A DNA stretch of 64,000 bases from Lentisphaeraceae bacterium (lineage in GTDB: Bacteria; Verrucomicrobiota; Lentisphaeria; Lentisphaerales; Lentisphaeraceae), in contig JAJPOQ010000085.1 in assembly GCA_021232515.1 (NCBI GenBank), forward strand, positions 1-64,000. The letters are read 5' to 3'. Below the pieces are notes generated by a model. That model did not search any database. It saw nothing but the letters and a program-made list of their open reading frames with translations, and was not told where the DNA came from. Positions 8,360-16,754 of this stretch are shown piece by piece (the first letter of the stretch is position 1; each line of letters opens with the position of its first letter). The position numbers and the translations under genes are program-made.

Positions 8360-9577
8360 ATGAAAAGAAGATCATTTTTAAAAAATAGTGCTGCTATGAC
8401 TGCCGCCCTTGCTTTAAGCCCAGATATATTTGCTAGAAGAGAAAGAAACCGCGGGAGTGCATTCAAACACTTCGTTTTCATCAATCTAAATGGTGCACCT
8501 TCACATCTTGAGATGTTTGACCCTAAGCCAAATCATAAAAATGGTGGCCCTACTGAAGCTATAGCCACCAAGACTGAGGGCCTTATGTTTGCAAGCCACT
8601 TTGAACGCTTAGCTGAACGCTCGGACAAGATGGCTGTCATGCGCATGACATCTACTGATAATAATCATGGTACAGCTCAAGACTTTTTAAACTTTGGAGC
8701 TGTAAGAGCCAATGGTGCCTCTTTAAATAGACCAACTATGTCTGCAATTGCAGCACATACTTTAGCAAAGGGTCTAGATAGTGGTTTACCTTCACATGTG
8801 AGCATGGGAGGCCGCCAAGGCACAGGTGGATTTCTAGGAAATAAATTTTCATCATTCAGTGTTAATCCCACTAGCGCCGGTAGAGACTTTGCAGTTGCTC
8901 AAGATGTCAAAAATACTATTGAGCGAGCTGACCGCATAAGAGAAAAGCTCAAAAAGATGTCACCAATAGGCGAAAGTGAACTTTACAACGAAGAAGTTAA
9001 AAACCAGAAAAGTGCACTCTACGTCATAAAGAATGGCGAAAAGATTTTTGATATCAACAATGAAACTGCAGCAACTAAAGAGAAATTTGGCGGTGACTAT
9101 GGAAGTAGTTTCCTTCTTACCAAAAGGCTCATAGAAAACGGCGTGAGCTCGCTACAAATTAATATTGGCGGTTGGGATACTCACAGTGACAATTTCAACA
9201 AGCACGAAAAACAAGTGTCTAGTTTAGATGTTGGGATAGACGCCCTTGTTGAGAGTCTAATTGAAATGGAGAAGTTTGAGCAAACTCTTATTCTTATTTG
9301 TGGTGAGTTCGGTAGAACACCGACAATAAATGGAGATGAAGGCCGAGACCACTTTTCTAAAGTCTACAATGCCGCTCTTATCAGTGGTGGGATCCGCGGT
9401 GGCCAAGTCTTCGGGGAAAGTTCTGAAGATGGCTACAAAATCAAAGGTGGAGTAACTCGAGAAGACTTATGTAATACGACCATGAGTCTCATCGGTACAC
9501 CTGCAAGATTTGAAGAAAAAAACAAAGCTCCAGAAAGACTTCTTCCTACCGGATTTGGAATACCTGGCTTTAATTAA
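8360..9577 (+). CDS. DUF1501 family protein with Tat-type signal
   Basis: 405 residues. The N-terminus RRSFLK followed by a hydrophobic stretch and SPDIFARRE is a twin-arginine export signal. DUF1501 proteins belong to the alkaline phosphatase/sulfatase superfamily. Visible family blocks: INLNGAPSHLEMFDPK, TSTDNNHGTAQDFLNFG, INIGGWDTHSDN, ICGEFGRTPTING and GRDHFSKVYNAAL, which carry the Asp/His metal-ligand candidates. A good ribosome site (AAGGAG) precedes the ATG, 12 bases after the DUF1549 gene, so the two form an operon. It is the intact counterpart of the DUF1501 pseudogene at 4953-5752. The exact substrate is unknown; a polysaccharide-linked role is inferred from the family setting. Confidence 0.9.
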   Translation: MKRRSFLKNSAAMTAALALSPDIFARRERNRGSAFKHFVFINLNGAPSHLEMFDPKPNHKNGGPTEAIATKTEGLMFASHFERLAERSDKMAVMRMTSTDNNHGTAQDFLNFGAVRANGASLNRPTMSAIAAHTLAKGLDSGLPSHVSMGGRQGTGGFLGNKFSSFSVNPTSAGRDFAVAQDVKNTIERADRIREKLKKMSPIGESELYNEEVKNQKSALYVIKNGEKIFDINNETAATKEKFGGDYGSSFLLTKRLIENGVSSLQINIGGWDTHSDNFNKHEKQVSSLDVGIDALVESLIEMEKFEQTLILICGEFGRTPTINGDEGRDHFSKVYNAALISGGIRGGQVFGESSEDGYKIKGGVTREDLCNTTMSLIGTPARFEEKNKAPERLLPTGFGIPGFN

Positions 9578-9626
9578 TCTACCAATTACCGACAGTTTCT
9601 ATTGAATAAAATCACCCTTTGTGTTC

Positions 9627-9661
9627 TTATAATCTCCTATTATCTATAGGAGATTATAATG
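9627..9661 (+). promoter_or_regulatory. 14-bp perfect hairpin covering the ribosome site and start codon of the downstream gene
   Basis: TTATAATCTCCTAT (9627-9640) pairs perfectly with ATAGGAGATTATAA (9646-9659) around a five-base loop. The right arm contains the Shine-Dalgarno sequence TAGGAG and ends on the A of the ATG at 9659-9661. In RNA this would hide the ribosome site. It could be a translational switch or thermosensor, or at DNA level a large palindromic operator. No long U run follows, so it is not a terminator. Confidence 0.7.
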
Positions 9662-11206
9662 AATAAAGTGTGTGTTCTATTTTTAAGTTCTTTCTTCCTG
9701 CTTATCAGCGCTTCTGCTGAAGTTTCTTTACCAAACATCTTTAATAATGACATGGTTCTACAACAAGAACTCGACAATAAAATTTGGGGATGGGCTCAAC
9801 CTCAAGAAGCTATCTCTGTTGAGATAGCGGGTCAAAAGCATAAGACAGTTGCTGATGCCGAAGGTAATTGGTCTCTAAAGCTCAAGCCTCAAAAATGGGG
9901 TGGTCCTTATGAACTCAAAATTACTGCTTCAAATGAAATAAAATTTGCAAATGTCATGTTCGGTGAAGTTTGGCTTTGTTCTGGTCAATCAAATATGGGC
10001 TGGACGGTAAGTAATTCTTATGACGCAGACCTCGAAAGCATGACCGCCAACTTCCCAAATATTCGTCTTATAAAGGTTCCTTTAGTTGGTACACAAGAAC
10101 CACAAAAAAACATCAATTCCAAATGGGAAGTATGTACACCTGAAACGGTCAAATCCTTTTCTGCAGTTGGTTATTTTTATGGTAGAACTCTTCACCAAAG
10201 CACAAAGATTCCTGTAGGACTCATCATGGATGCCTGGGGTGGCTCTGCGTGTGAAGCTTGGATCAACCGCGATCTTCTCAAAGCTGACAGTAAATACAAA
10301 GAAATGATTACTCGATGGAAAAAAACTGAATCTACCTGGAATGAAACTGAAGCCAAGGCAAAATATACAAAACAACTTGCAACGTGGAAAGTAAAATCAG
10401 AACAAGCCAAAAAAGAAAATAAACCTACTCCAAGAAAGCCTCGCTACAGAAATCCTCTTACTGGCCAGCACAGACCTGCAAACTTATATAACGGTATGAT
10501 CAAGCCAATTATCGGCTATGGACTGCGAGGAGCTATTTGGTACCAAGGTGAAACAAATGCTGGCCGTGCATACCAATATAGAGATCTTTTCCCACTTATG
10601 ATCAAAAGCTGGCGGGATGAATGGGGCATTGGAAACTTTCCTTTCTATTGGGTTCAATTAGCCGATTTTCAAAAGGAAGCTACTTCACCTCAGCAAAGTA
10701 GCTGGGCCGAACTAAGAGAAGCGCAAACCATGACAATGGATAAACTTCCAAACACTGGTGAAGCTGTCATTATTGATCTTGGTGAAGATAAAGATATACA
10801 TCCTCGGAACAAACAAAAAGTGGCTCAAAGATTAGTTCGCTGGCCACTAGCAAAAATTCATAAAAATAAGATTCCTTTTGCTAGTCCAAGATATAAAAGT
10901 ATGAAAACAATTGGCAATAAAGTTCAACTTACTTTTGTAAATACCGACAAAGGTTTGGACACCTTTGACACAAAAGAGTTACTTGGTTTTACTATTGCTG
11001 GAGAAAACAAAAAATTTAGTAATGCAAAAGCAAAATTCATTAACTCAACTACAATTGAAATTTGGAGCGATGACGTAGCTTCACCAATAGCCGTAAGGTA
11101 CGCATGGGCAACAAATCCCATTTGTAATATTTACACTAAAGGTGGATTACCTCTCACTCCTTTTAGAACTGATGAGTGGCCTAGTGTAACTATCAATAAT
11201 AAATAA
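9659..11206 (+). CDS. Sialate O-acetylesterase-type SGNH esterase
   Basis: 515 residues with a signal peptide (VCVLFLSSFFLLISASA). Predicted to remove O-acetyl groups from sialic acids or other acetylated sugars outside the cytoplasm. The catalytic block is WLCSGQSNMGW with Ser111; AIWYQGETNAG is the second conserved block, and DKDIHPRNKQ near residue 377 supplies the Asp and His. An N-terminal beta-sandwich (residues about 25-100) precedes the SGNH fold, and an inserted lysine-rich segment (residues about 220-265) splits it. It follows the DUF1501 gene by 81 bases, but a strong hairpin over its start suggests separate control. Substrate not determinable; plant or algal acetylated polysaccharide is as likely as sialic acid. 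Confidence 0.9.
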   Translation: MNKVCVLFLSSFFLLISASAEVSLPNIFNNDMVLQQELDNKIWGWAQPQEAISVEIAGQKHKTVADAEGNWSLKLKPQKWGGPYELKITASNEIKFANVMFGEVWLCSGQSNMGWTVSNSYDADLESMTANFPNIRLIKVPLVGTQEPQKNINSKWEVCTPETVKSFSAVGYFYGRTLHQSTKIPVGLIMDAWGGSACEAWINRDLLKADSKYKEMITRWKKTESTWNETEAKAKYTKQLATWKVKSEQAKKENKPTPRKPRYRNPLTGQHRPANLYNGMIKPIIGYGLRGAIWYQGETNAGRAYQYRDLFPLMIKSWRDEWGIGNFPFYWVQLADFQKEATSPQQSSWAELREAQTMTMDKLPNTGEAVIIDLGEDKDIHPRNKQKVAQRLVRWPLAKIHKNKIPFASPRYKSMKTIGNKVQLTFVNTDKGLDTFDTKELLGFTIAGENKKFSNAKAKFINSTTIEIWSDDVASPIAVRYAWATNPICNIYTKGGLPLTPFRTDEWPSVTINNK

Positions 11207-11213
11207 TCTTTTT

Positions 11214-11248
11214 AGGTCTTTATAGCTTAGTCATAAAGGCCTTTACAG
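11214..11248 (+). terminator. Possible terminator after the esterase gene
   Basis: AGGTCTTTAT (11214-11223) and ATAAAGGCCT (11233-11242) form a 10-bp stem with one G-U pair and a 9-nt loop, followed by a broken T-rich stretch (TTACAGTTT). The weak U tract makes it uncertain. Confidence 0.5.
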
Positions 11249-11284
11249 TTTATATTTACAAAAAAATTTTCAAAAGGTCATTTT

Positions 11285-11824
11285 ATGAAGGGCATATTCT
11301 TAATTTTCTTTATTGCATGCTTTATCTCTCAGGTTGGAATGAGCGCACATATAGTGGGGGAAAAAATAAAACCTTACCTTTTAGATCCTCAAGCAAAAAA
11401 GAAAAAAGGTAATAAAAAGGCCGAAAAGAAAAAGTATGAAAAAAAAATAGAGGACGTAAGCTACATTGCCCTCTACTTCTCTAACTACATTTTAGATAAA
11501 AAATTCAAGAAGAAATTCAATTCTGTTACTCAATATTACTCAAGTCTTAAAAGCGATGATAAGTACAAAGACCAAGACATTCCCGGTAATATAGAATTTG
11601 TCTATATTGTAACAGGTATGCCAACAAATGAAAAAGAACAAAAATATAAATTCCCTTACATTAACGAAGAAAAAAACAAAAACCTTAGTAGCGTAAATAG
11701 ATTCTCACCCAGAAACGGCCCTGGGTTAGTTGTCGTTTCAACATCTGGCCGGATAGTATACAGAGGTCAACCTGAGCAAGTAATAGAACTACTCCAAAAG
11801 CTTATCCCGGTTGATAAAAAGTAA
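11285..11824 (+). CDS. Secreted thioredoxin-fold protein lacking the CxxC motif
   Basis: 179 residues. A signal peptide (LIFFIACFISQVGMS) is followed by a very lysine-rich linker (residues about 38-60). The rest resembles the nucleoredoxin/TlpA branch of the thioredoxin fold: YIALYFSN is the strand that normally leads to the WCxxC site, EFVYIVTG is the next strand, and GPGLVVVSTSGRIVYRG resembles the cis-Pro and following strand. The position of the catalytic cysteines is occupied by YILDKKF, so no redox activity is expected. It may be a structural or binding relic. The fold assignment rests on pattern recognition only. Confidence 0.65.
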   Translation: MKGIFLIFFIACFISQVGMSAHIVGEKIKPYLLDPQAKKKKGNKKAEKKKYEKKIEDVSYIALYFSNYILDKKFKKKFNSVTQYYSSLKSDDKYKDQDIPGNIEFVYIVTGMPTNEKEQKYKFPYINEEKNKNLSSVNRFSPRNGPGLVVVSTSGRIVYRGQPEQVIELLQKLIPVDKK

Positions 11825-11834
11825 TAAAGACAAC

Positions 11835-13148
11835 TTACTTAAGAGCTTTCGGATCCAGCGGCCCTGTCTTAACTTTTGCTTTTAACAAGTGAAGGATATT
11901 ATATAAACCGTAATAGGTCCTATTTGTGTATATAAAATGTCTAGATCCACGACTATGACTATAACCAAGCTTTTTTTGCTGTTTGCTAATCTTCTCACCC
12001 GTTTCATATAAATCTATGAAGAATTTTTCATTCGCAAAATCAAATGTTTCTACATGAAATGGAGCCATAGCCAATCTCATCAACTGATTAAAAGACTTTG
12101 AGAAAAATTTACGTGTTTCTTTATCATCATCTTCTCTAAGTATTTCTAATGCGGATAAGTTTTTTCTGAAAAGCTTTTCATCATCAAATAAACTTTTATC
12201 TGCAGTTGCAAAATAATTCCTGTAAAAATCCTTAGGTATCTTTTTCATACATCCAAAGTCAATTACATTTAGGATTAAATCATCATCCACCAAAAAGTTT
12301 CCCGGATGAGGATCCGCATGTATGAACTTATTAATATGCATTTGGTGATAATAAAAATCCCAAAGTGATTGGCCTATTTTATTTCGAGTTTCTTGGTCGA
12401 TTTTATCAGTAAAGAACTCATCTATTTGCTTACCTTTAAGCCATTCCATACAAATTATACGATCATTACAGAGCTTTTGGATATACTCAGGGAAGCGAAC
12501 ACCTTTGACATCTGAGCAACTAATAGAAACGGCAACTCCTTGCTCCATCTCATTAACATAATCAGTCTCTTCAATCATCTTTTTTTCTATTTCTTGGAAG
12601 TAAGTTTTAACTTCTCCATCTTTAAGATTGAGGAGCTTCAATGCAAACGGTCTTACCATCTTTAGGTCTGAACTTATGCTTTCTGCAACTCCAGGATACT
12701 GTATTTTTACAGCTACATCCCTGCCGTTATAGGTAGCTTTGTGCACCTGACCTATGGAAGCTGCCCTGACAGCATCTTGAGTAAAACTCTCAAAAATATT
12801 CTCTGGAGCATCTCCAAGGTGTCTCTTTACCAACTTTCTTACGAGTGGAGATGAAATAGGCGGTGCTTGGTACTGAGCCATAGCGAACTTGTCTGTATAA
12901 GACTCGGGCATAACATTTCTATCCATACTCAACATTTGAGCAACTTTTAGAGCACTACCTTTAAGTTCACTCAGACAATTATATACATCTTCAGCATTGT
13001 CTCTTTCTAAGTCCTTTTCATCATATCCTTTAACAAAGGCTTTTTTACTGTAGTGCTTCAGGTAGTTTCCACCAATTTTCATACCAGTGGTCGCCAATTT
13101 ACTTGCGCGAGCAACTTTAGAAACAGGAATAGACTTAAGCTTTTTCAC
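11835..13148 (-). CDS. ABC1/UbiB/ADCK family atypical kinase
   Basis: 437 residues. The N-terminal KxGQ-like block reads LKGSALKVAQMLSMD (Gly replaced by Ala), the alanine-rich loop is RAASIGQVHKA, the ATP-site lysine lies in VAVKIQYPG, the catalytic loop is HADPHPGNF and the metal-binding block is VIDFGCMKK. Family members act on or support lipid and isoprenoid quinone metabolism, mostly through ATPase activity; substrate unknown here. The start is GTG, overlapping the stop of the upstream TetR-like gene by four bases (GTGA, 13145-13148), so the two are coupled. The same gene pair is, from memory, common in Bacteroidetes. A second, divergent paralogue lies at 29080-30600. Confidence 0.92.
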   Translation of the reverse strand: MKKLKSIPVSKVARASKLATTGMKIGGNYLKHYSKKAFVKGYDEKDLERDNAEDVYNCLSELKGSALKVAQMLSMDRNVMPESYTDKFAMAQYQAPPISSPLVRKLVKRHLGDAPENIFESFTQDAVRAASIGQVHKATYNGRDVAVKIQYPGVAESISSDLKMVRPFALKLLNLKDGEVKTYFQEIEKKMIEETDYVNEMEQGVAVSISCSDVKGVRFPEYIQKLCNDRIICMEWLKGKQIDEFFTDKIDQETRNKIGQSLWDFYYHQMHINKFIHADPHPGNFLVDDDLILNVIDFGCMKKIPKDFYRNYFATADKSLFDDEKLFRKNLSALEILREDDDKETRKFFSKSFNQLMRLAMAPFHVETFDFANEKFFIDLYETGEKISKQQKKLGYSHSRGSRHFIYTNRTYYGLYNILHLLKAKVKTGPLDPKALK

Positions 13149-13783
13149 TTCTTTGAACGTCCGTGTTTAAGCATGTCCAGAAATGTATCAAACAGATTTG
13201 GCGCAAGTGAATCAAAAAAGAAAACCATGCTCTTCTCAATCATTGCATCCATCCAATCATCACGCTTAGTATTTTTCTTGCTAGATAACTTTTTCCATTT
13301 TTTAAGATTCATATAAAAAATGCCCCAGAAAAACTCGGCCATAAATTTTGGGGGAATACCTCGATCTTTAAACTCCGAATTACCCGCACCTTTTTTCATG
13401 ATCTTCTTAATGAATTTACATAGATCTTTCCGACAGCGTTTGAAGTTTTTGGACTGCTCACAGTAATTAGAATTGAGCATTTTGCCCTTTTTGAAAAACT
13501 GTTTGTTCATATCTATGAACTCAAACCAGCCATACATAAAGGCGAGTCCTCTCTCACGGCACGTGTAGTGCGCAAATTCATTTGAAGACTCAAGAGAGGA
13601 GATAATATCTCTAAAAGAGTGTTTCCATATATCTGCTTCTACTTCATTTAAACACTTGTATTTAGCATGGAAATCTTTTTTCTTTAAACCTGCAAATGAG
13701 AGAAACTTATTGAGTGTTGCAGGTGCTTTTTTCTTCTTTGTGACAAACTTATAGTACTTGTCTCGGATAATTGATTTTTTCAT
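13145..13783 (-). CDS. TetR-like regulator or all-helical partner of the ABC1 kinase
   Basis: 212 residues, strongly basic. The first 60 residues look like a divergent TetR helix-turn-helix (KYYKFVT, then FLSFAGLKKKDFHAKYKCLNEVEADIW), with the usual spacing between recognition helix and the following long helix. The rest is helical with aromatic patches, as in TetR ligand-binding domains. A good ribosome site (GGAG, five bases before ATG) is present. It overlaps the ABC1 kinase gene by four bases and would probably control or work with it. The HTH is not canonical, so DNA binding is inference. Confidence 0.65.
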   Translation of the reverse strand: MKKSIIRDKYYKFVTKKKKAPATLNKFLSFAGLKKKDFHAKYKCLNEVEADIWKHSFRDIISSLESSNEFAHYTCRERGLAFMYGWFEFIDMNKQFFKKGKMLNSNYCEQSKNFKRCRKDLCKFIKKIMKKGAGNSEFKDRGIPPKFMAEFFWGIFYMNLKKWKKLSSKKNTKRDDWMDAMIEKSMVFFFDSLAPNLFDTFLDMLKHGRSKK

Positions 13784-13854
13784 TTTCGCTCCAAAATAAA
13801 TCCTTGTACTTTAAGATAATTTATTTTCAGAGCAAATACTCTATTTTTAGCAAA

Positions 13855-14457
13855 TTAAAAAGTATTTTCTATAAGAACCTCACTTAGAGGTAATTGACCA
13901 CCTCTTGGATTAGCCTCAGCTGTACCTTTACCAATCGCAACAAACATAGAGATAACATGATCTTCTGGTAGAGAAATAATTTCAGCCACTTTATCAAAAT
14001 CAAAACCATCCATAGGACATGAGTCATAGCCCATAGCTTTCGCAGATAGCATCAAAGTTTGGGCGACTATTCCACAAGACCTCATACACTCCTCTAACTG
14101 AACGCGATCATTCCCTTCATAATATTGACCTATTTTGGGAACTAAATAGTCTTGAACTTCTTGAGGTGCGTTGACCCAATAACGCCCTGGATTTTTACTC
14201 CATGCTTTTTTATCTGCACATAAAACGATTAACAAAGAAGCATCTGTTACTTGTGCTTGACCCCAAGCTGCTTCTTTAATTTTTTCTCGGATAGCAACAT
14301 CTTTGACTACAACAAAGCGCCAATGTTGGATATTAAAGGCAGTTGGAGCTAATAAAGCAGCATTGAAAAGCTGCTTTTCTTCCGCTTCTGAAAAATTGTG
14401 ATTCGGGTCAAAGTGTTTAACAGATCTTCTCTGTTCAATAGCATCAAAAACATCCAT
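13855..14457 (-). CDS. Nitroreductase family FMN oxidoreductase
   Basis: Start chosen at the ATG at 14457 (MDVFDAIEQRRS) because GGAGA lies eight bases upstream and homologues begin here; an upstream ATG at 14517 would add 20 residues with no homology. About 200 residues. FMN-binding signature IEQRRSVKHFDP at the N-terminus, LLAPTAFNIQHWRFVVV, MLSAKAMGYDSCPMDGFD in the middle, and VAIGKG-(x)-RGG near the C-terminus. Reduces nitro compounds, quinones or similar with NAD(P)H; true substrate unknown. Cytosolic, probably a homodimer. It lies three to sixty bases downstream of the His-rich membrane protein gene, depending on start. Confidence 0.9.
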   Translation of the reverse strand: MDVFDAIEQRRSVKHFDPNHNFSEAEEKQLFNAALLAPTAFNIQHWRFVVVKDVAIREKIKEAAWGQAQVTDASLLIVLCADKKAWSKNPGRYWVNAPQEVQDYLVPKIGQYYEGNDRVQLEECMRSCGIVAQTLMLSAKAMGYDSCPMDGFDFDKVAEIISLPEDHVISMFVAIGKGTAEANPRGGQLPLSEVLIENTF

Positions 14458-14519
14458 CGGTATCTCCAAAGTTATAGTAAATTTTATATAACCTAGAGAC
14501 TCGATTTTACTATGCAATA

Positions 14520-15449
14520 CTAATGAGGGTGATCATGGCCAGTTAGTGCATATTGTTCTCTGGCTTTCTTAGTGAAGAAAAGAGGAAATACTATATCACT
14601 TAGACAGCAGATACCACCAACAGCTAAACATGTCATCAGAAAAACAACGCCAATTTGGTTTATCCAAATTAACCGACCAGTAAAAGCGATAGTATAGAAA
14701 AGAGTTGCCATAGTAGAAGATATAACATGAACTGAATGAGACGTGATCGTAGTGTTAGTTGAGCCTGAAATAGTAGCAGCTATACCCAACAATACACCAA
14801 GTCCAGCAAACGGAATAACCTGTATAGGTGATTCAAGTAAACATAAGTGAATTGGAGCCTTGGAACCAAAGCCCATTAAGTATGTCGTTGCTGTTGGAAT
14901 GAGAGCATCCGAAACAGTACAAATAAGAATTGAGCCTACAAAACCAATTATTATTGCCTTCATTAGACTCTTATCATACTTATAGAACATAGCTGTCGTT
15001 GCTAATGCAGAAAATAAAATATGAGCTGGATGAAATAAATGAAATAGAAACAAAAAGCCTAGTGCAGACTCTCCACTTTTTCCTTCTTCTGAACCATGAT
15101 CGTGGTCAGCATGAGAACTATGGTCGTGGCCAGCGTGAGAACTATGATCGTGACCAGCGTGAGAACTATGGTCGTGGCCAGCGTGGGATTCCTCAATTAG
15201 TATTCCAGCTTTCTCAACAAGAGAGTCTGAAACCATAAAACAAATAAGTCCGGAAAAAATCAGCCCTAGAGTGACACTTAACACAGAAAAAGGTAAGTGA
15301 CTAAAAATTTCGTGGCTCATGGGACCACCTTTAAAATAACAGTGCTCATCCTCTTCTGGAGAGTGATCATGCCCGCATGATGCTTGAGGTTTGATAACCT
15401 GTACATACTTGGGAGTATTCTTAGATTTTTGCTTATTTTCTTCAGACAT
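14520..15449 (-). CDS. His-rich polytopic membrane protein, possibly metal handling
   Basis: 309 residues, about seven predicted membrane segments. An N-terminal cytosolic part has CGHDHSPEEDEHC. After the first membrane segment comes a histidine-rich loop with AGHDHSSH repeated three times and a fourth variant ADHDHGSE, encoded by a 24-bp tandem repeat. The C-terminus ends in GHDHPH. His-Asp-His clusters of this kind are typical of transporters or chaperones for Ni, Co or Zn. The membrane part resembles no family I can name with confidence; CbtA-like cobalt transport proteins are one possibility to test. Function is inferred from composition only. Confidence 0.65.
   Translation of the reverse strand: MSEENKQKSKNTPKYVQVIKPQASCGHDHSPEEDEHCYFKGGPMSHEIFSHLPFSVLSVTLGLIFSGLICFMVSDSLVEKAGILIEESHAGHDHSSHAGHDHSSHAGHDHSSHADHDHGSEEGKSGESALGFLFLFHLFHPAHILFSALATTAMFYKYDKSLMKAIIIGFVGSILICTVSDALIPTATTYLMGFGSKAPIHLCLLESPIQVIPFAGLGVLLGIAATISGSTNTTITSHSVHVISSTMATLFYTIAFTGRLIWINQIGVVFLMTCLAVGGICCLSDIVFPLFFTKKAREQYALTGHDHPH
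15096..15191. repeat. Four tandem 24-bp units encoding a His-rich loop
   Basis: Four consecutive 24-base units starting at 15096, 15120, 15144 and 15168. They share the core TCGTGGCCAGCGTGAGAACT with a few substitutions, mostly at third codon positions. Each encodes eight residues of the form AGHDHSSH. Copy number is likely to vary by slippage or recombination. Confidence 0.9.
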
Positions 15450-15648
15450 TTCTCGAGACCAAACTAATCATAGACGGCTGCCATTCTACACAATAAGAAT
15501 GAAAATGCAATATCAATAAGGAAAATTCAGCCACATAGACTAGGAATATATTTCCATAACAAAAACTAAAGCTAAGCTTAAAACAGTCGATAAATAAGTC
15601 TGCATAGAAAATGCGACCTTATAAATCAAAAAAGGATTTATAGATAAA

Positions 15649-16647
15649 ATGGATATCGGCGGAGTCAGTAGCCCAAGTTCAGTCAGATTCTCAAAACTGA
15701 GTCATAATGAGCAAGTTGATTTAAGAATTAATCAAATTTTTGCACGCGAAGACCGGAATACTCGTCGTGAAGTCCTTCAAGCAAACCTTGCTTTCAAAAA
15801 CTCTCTAAATACTCTAAAAAACCTTGTTGCAAAAGGCGCTAATCAAAGTGACAAAGAGGGAAATGCTATGACTGAGTCAAACTCCAGTCTGACTATTTCT
15901 GAAGCTGATCGTAACACATCAATAAAAGATGTAGCTGAACTGGCAGATATAAATGATGGCTATTTTCTACTAAATGGTATAAAAATTGAAGTCGACACTA
16001 CAAATGACACTTACAATGACGTGATTCAGAGGATAAATGACTCTGACGCAAACGTAGCAGCTTCATTTAATAACGGCAGGCTTGAACTTTCTTCAACTGT
16101 TGACTTTGCCATGAGCAATGGTTCTTCAAGCTTTTTTGCAGAATCAAATATGACAACCGGAACTATTTCCTCTGGTAAAGATGAAAGCCATGCAAATTTT
16201 TATAAAAACCAAAAGTTCAAAGAAGCATTGAATCAATTTGCCTTCAATTTAAACAAAGTCTTTAAAGCTGTTGACGGTATAGACGTCCCAGAATTGAAAG
16301 AGGAAAACGAAGAGTATCTAGAAAAAATAAAAGAGGCTGTTTCTAAATCTGTAACAAATACGGTTGATTCAGACTTTGAAAGCGAAAGTTTTGTACGTTT
16401 CAATTTTGGCATAGAGTTTTCATACAATGGTGAGGACTTTATGAATTTCTCAAATAGGGATTTTGAAAAAAATATAGTTGATAACTACGAGGGCATGGAA
16501 GATTTTTTAAATACTTTCTCAAACGATGGCACTTCGGGAGGTTTACTTGAGCAACTTGATAAAGTCTTTAATGAAATCAATTCGGAAATAAAACAACAAA
16601 TTGACTCGTTTTCAAAACTTGGACTCCTGGTAAATACAATAGCTTAA
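15649..16647 (+). CDS. FliD/flagellin-hook-like protein
   Basis: 332 residues, no signal peptide. Residues about 100-155 (GYFLLNGIKIEVDT, then NDVIQRINDSDANVAASF and GRLELSS) match the flagellin hook IN motif and the D2/D3 module of FliD-type filament cap proteins: a strand, a helix with INxSxAxVxA, and a closing strand. The C-terminal part (IKQQIDSFSKLGLLVN) is helical, as in the terminal coiled coils of filament proteins. It is shorter than FliD and no other flagellar gene is present in the window. It may be an orphan hook-associated protein or an exported appendage protein. No sigma-54-like promoter was found upstream. Confidence 0.6.
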   Translation: MDIGGVSSPSSVRFSKLSHNEQVDLRINQIFAREDRNTRREVLQANLAFKNSLNTLKNLVAKGANQSDKEGNAMTESNSSLTISEADRNTSIKDVAELADINDGYFLLNGIKIEVDTTNDTYNDVIQRINDSDANVAASFNNGRLELSSTVDFAMSNGSSSFFAESNMTTGTISSGKDESHANFYKNQKFKEALNQFAFNLNKVFKAVDGIDVPELKEENEEYLEKIKEAVSKSVTNTVDSDFESESFVRFNFGIEFSYNGEDFMNFSNRDFEKNIVDNYEGMEDFLNTFSNDGTSGGLLEQLDKVFNEINSEIKQQIDSFSKLGLLVNTIA

Positions 16648-16754
16648 GTTGAAAGCTTCTCTTGAATATTTATTCAAGACAGTGCAAAATAGTTGTAACT
16701 TCGAGCTTAGCGATTGCATCGTTATGCATTTCTGATATTAAGACGGATTTAATA

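Noticed and set aside
15096-15191. Possible CRISPR-like repeat
   Set aside because: The units are contiguous, have no spacers and encode a protein repeat in frame.
14999-15238. Plus-strand open frame with repeated Arg/Asn/Tyr residues
   Set aside because: It is the antisense reading of the 24-bp His-rich repeat of the membrane protein gene, so its repeats are a by-product.
15481-15648. Sigma-54 promoter upstream of the FliD-like gene
   Set aside because: GG dinucleotides exist but none has GC at the N10 distance, so no such promoter was called.
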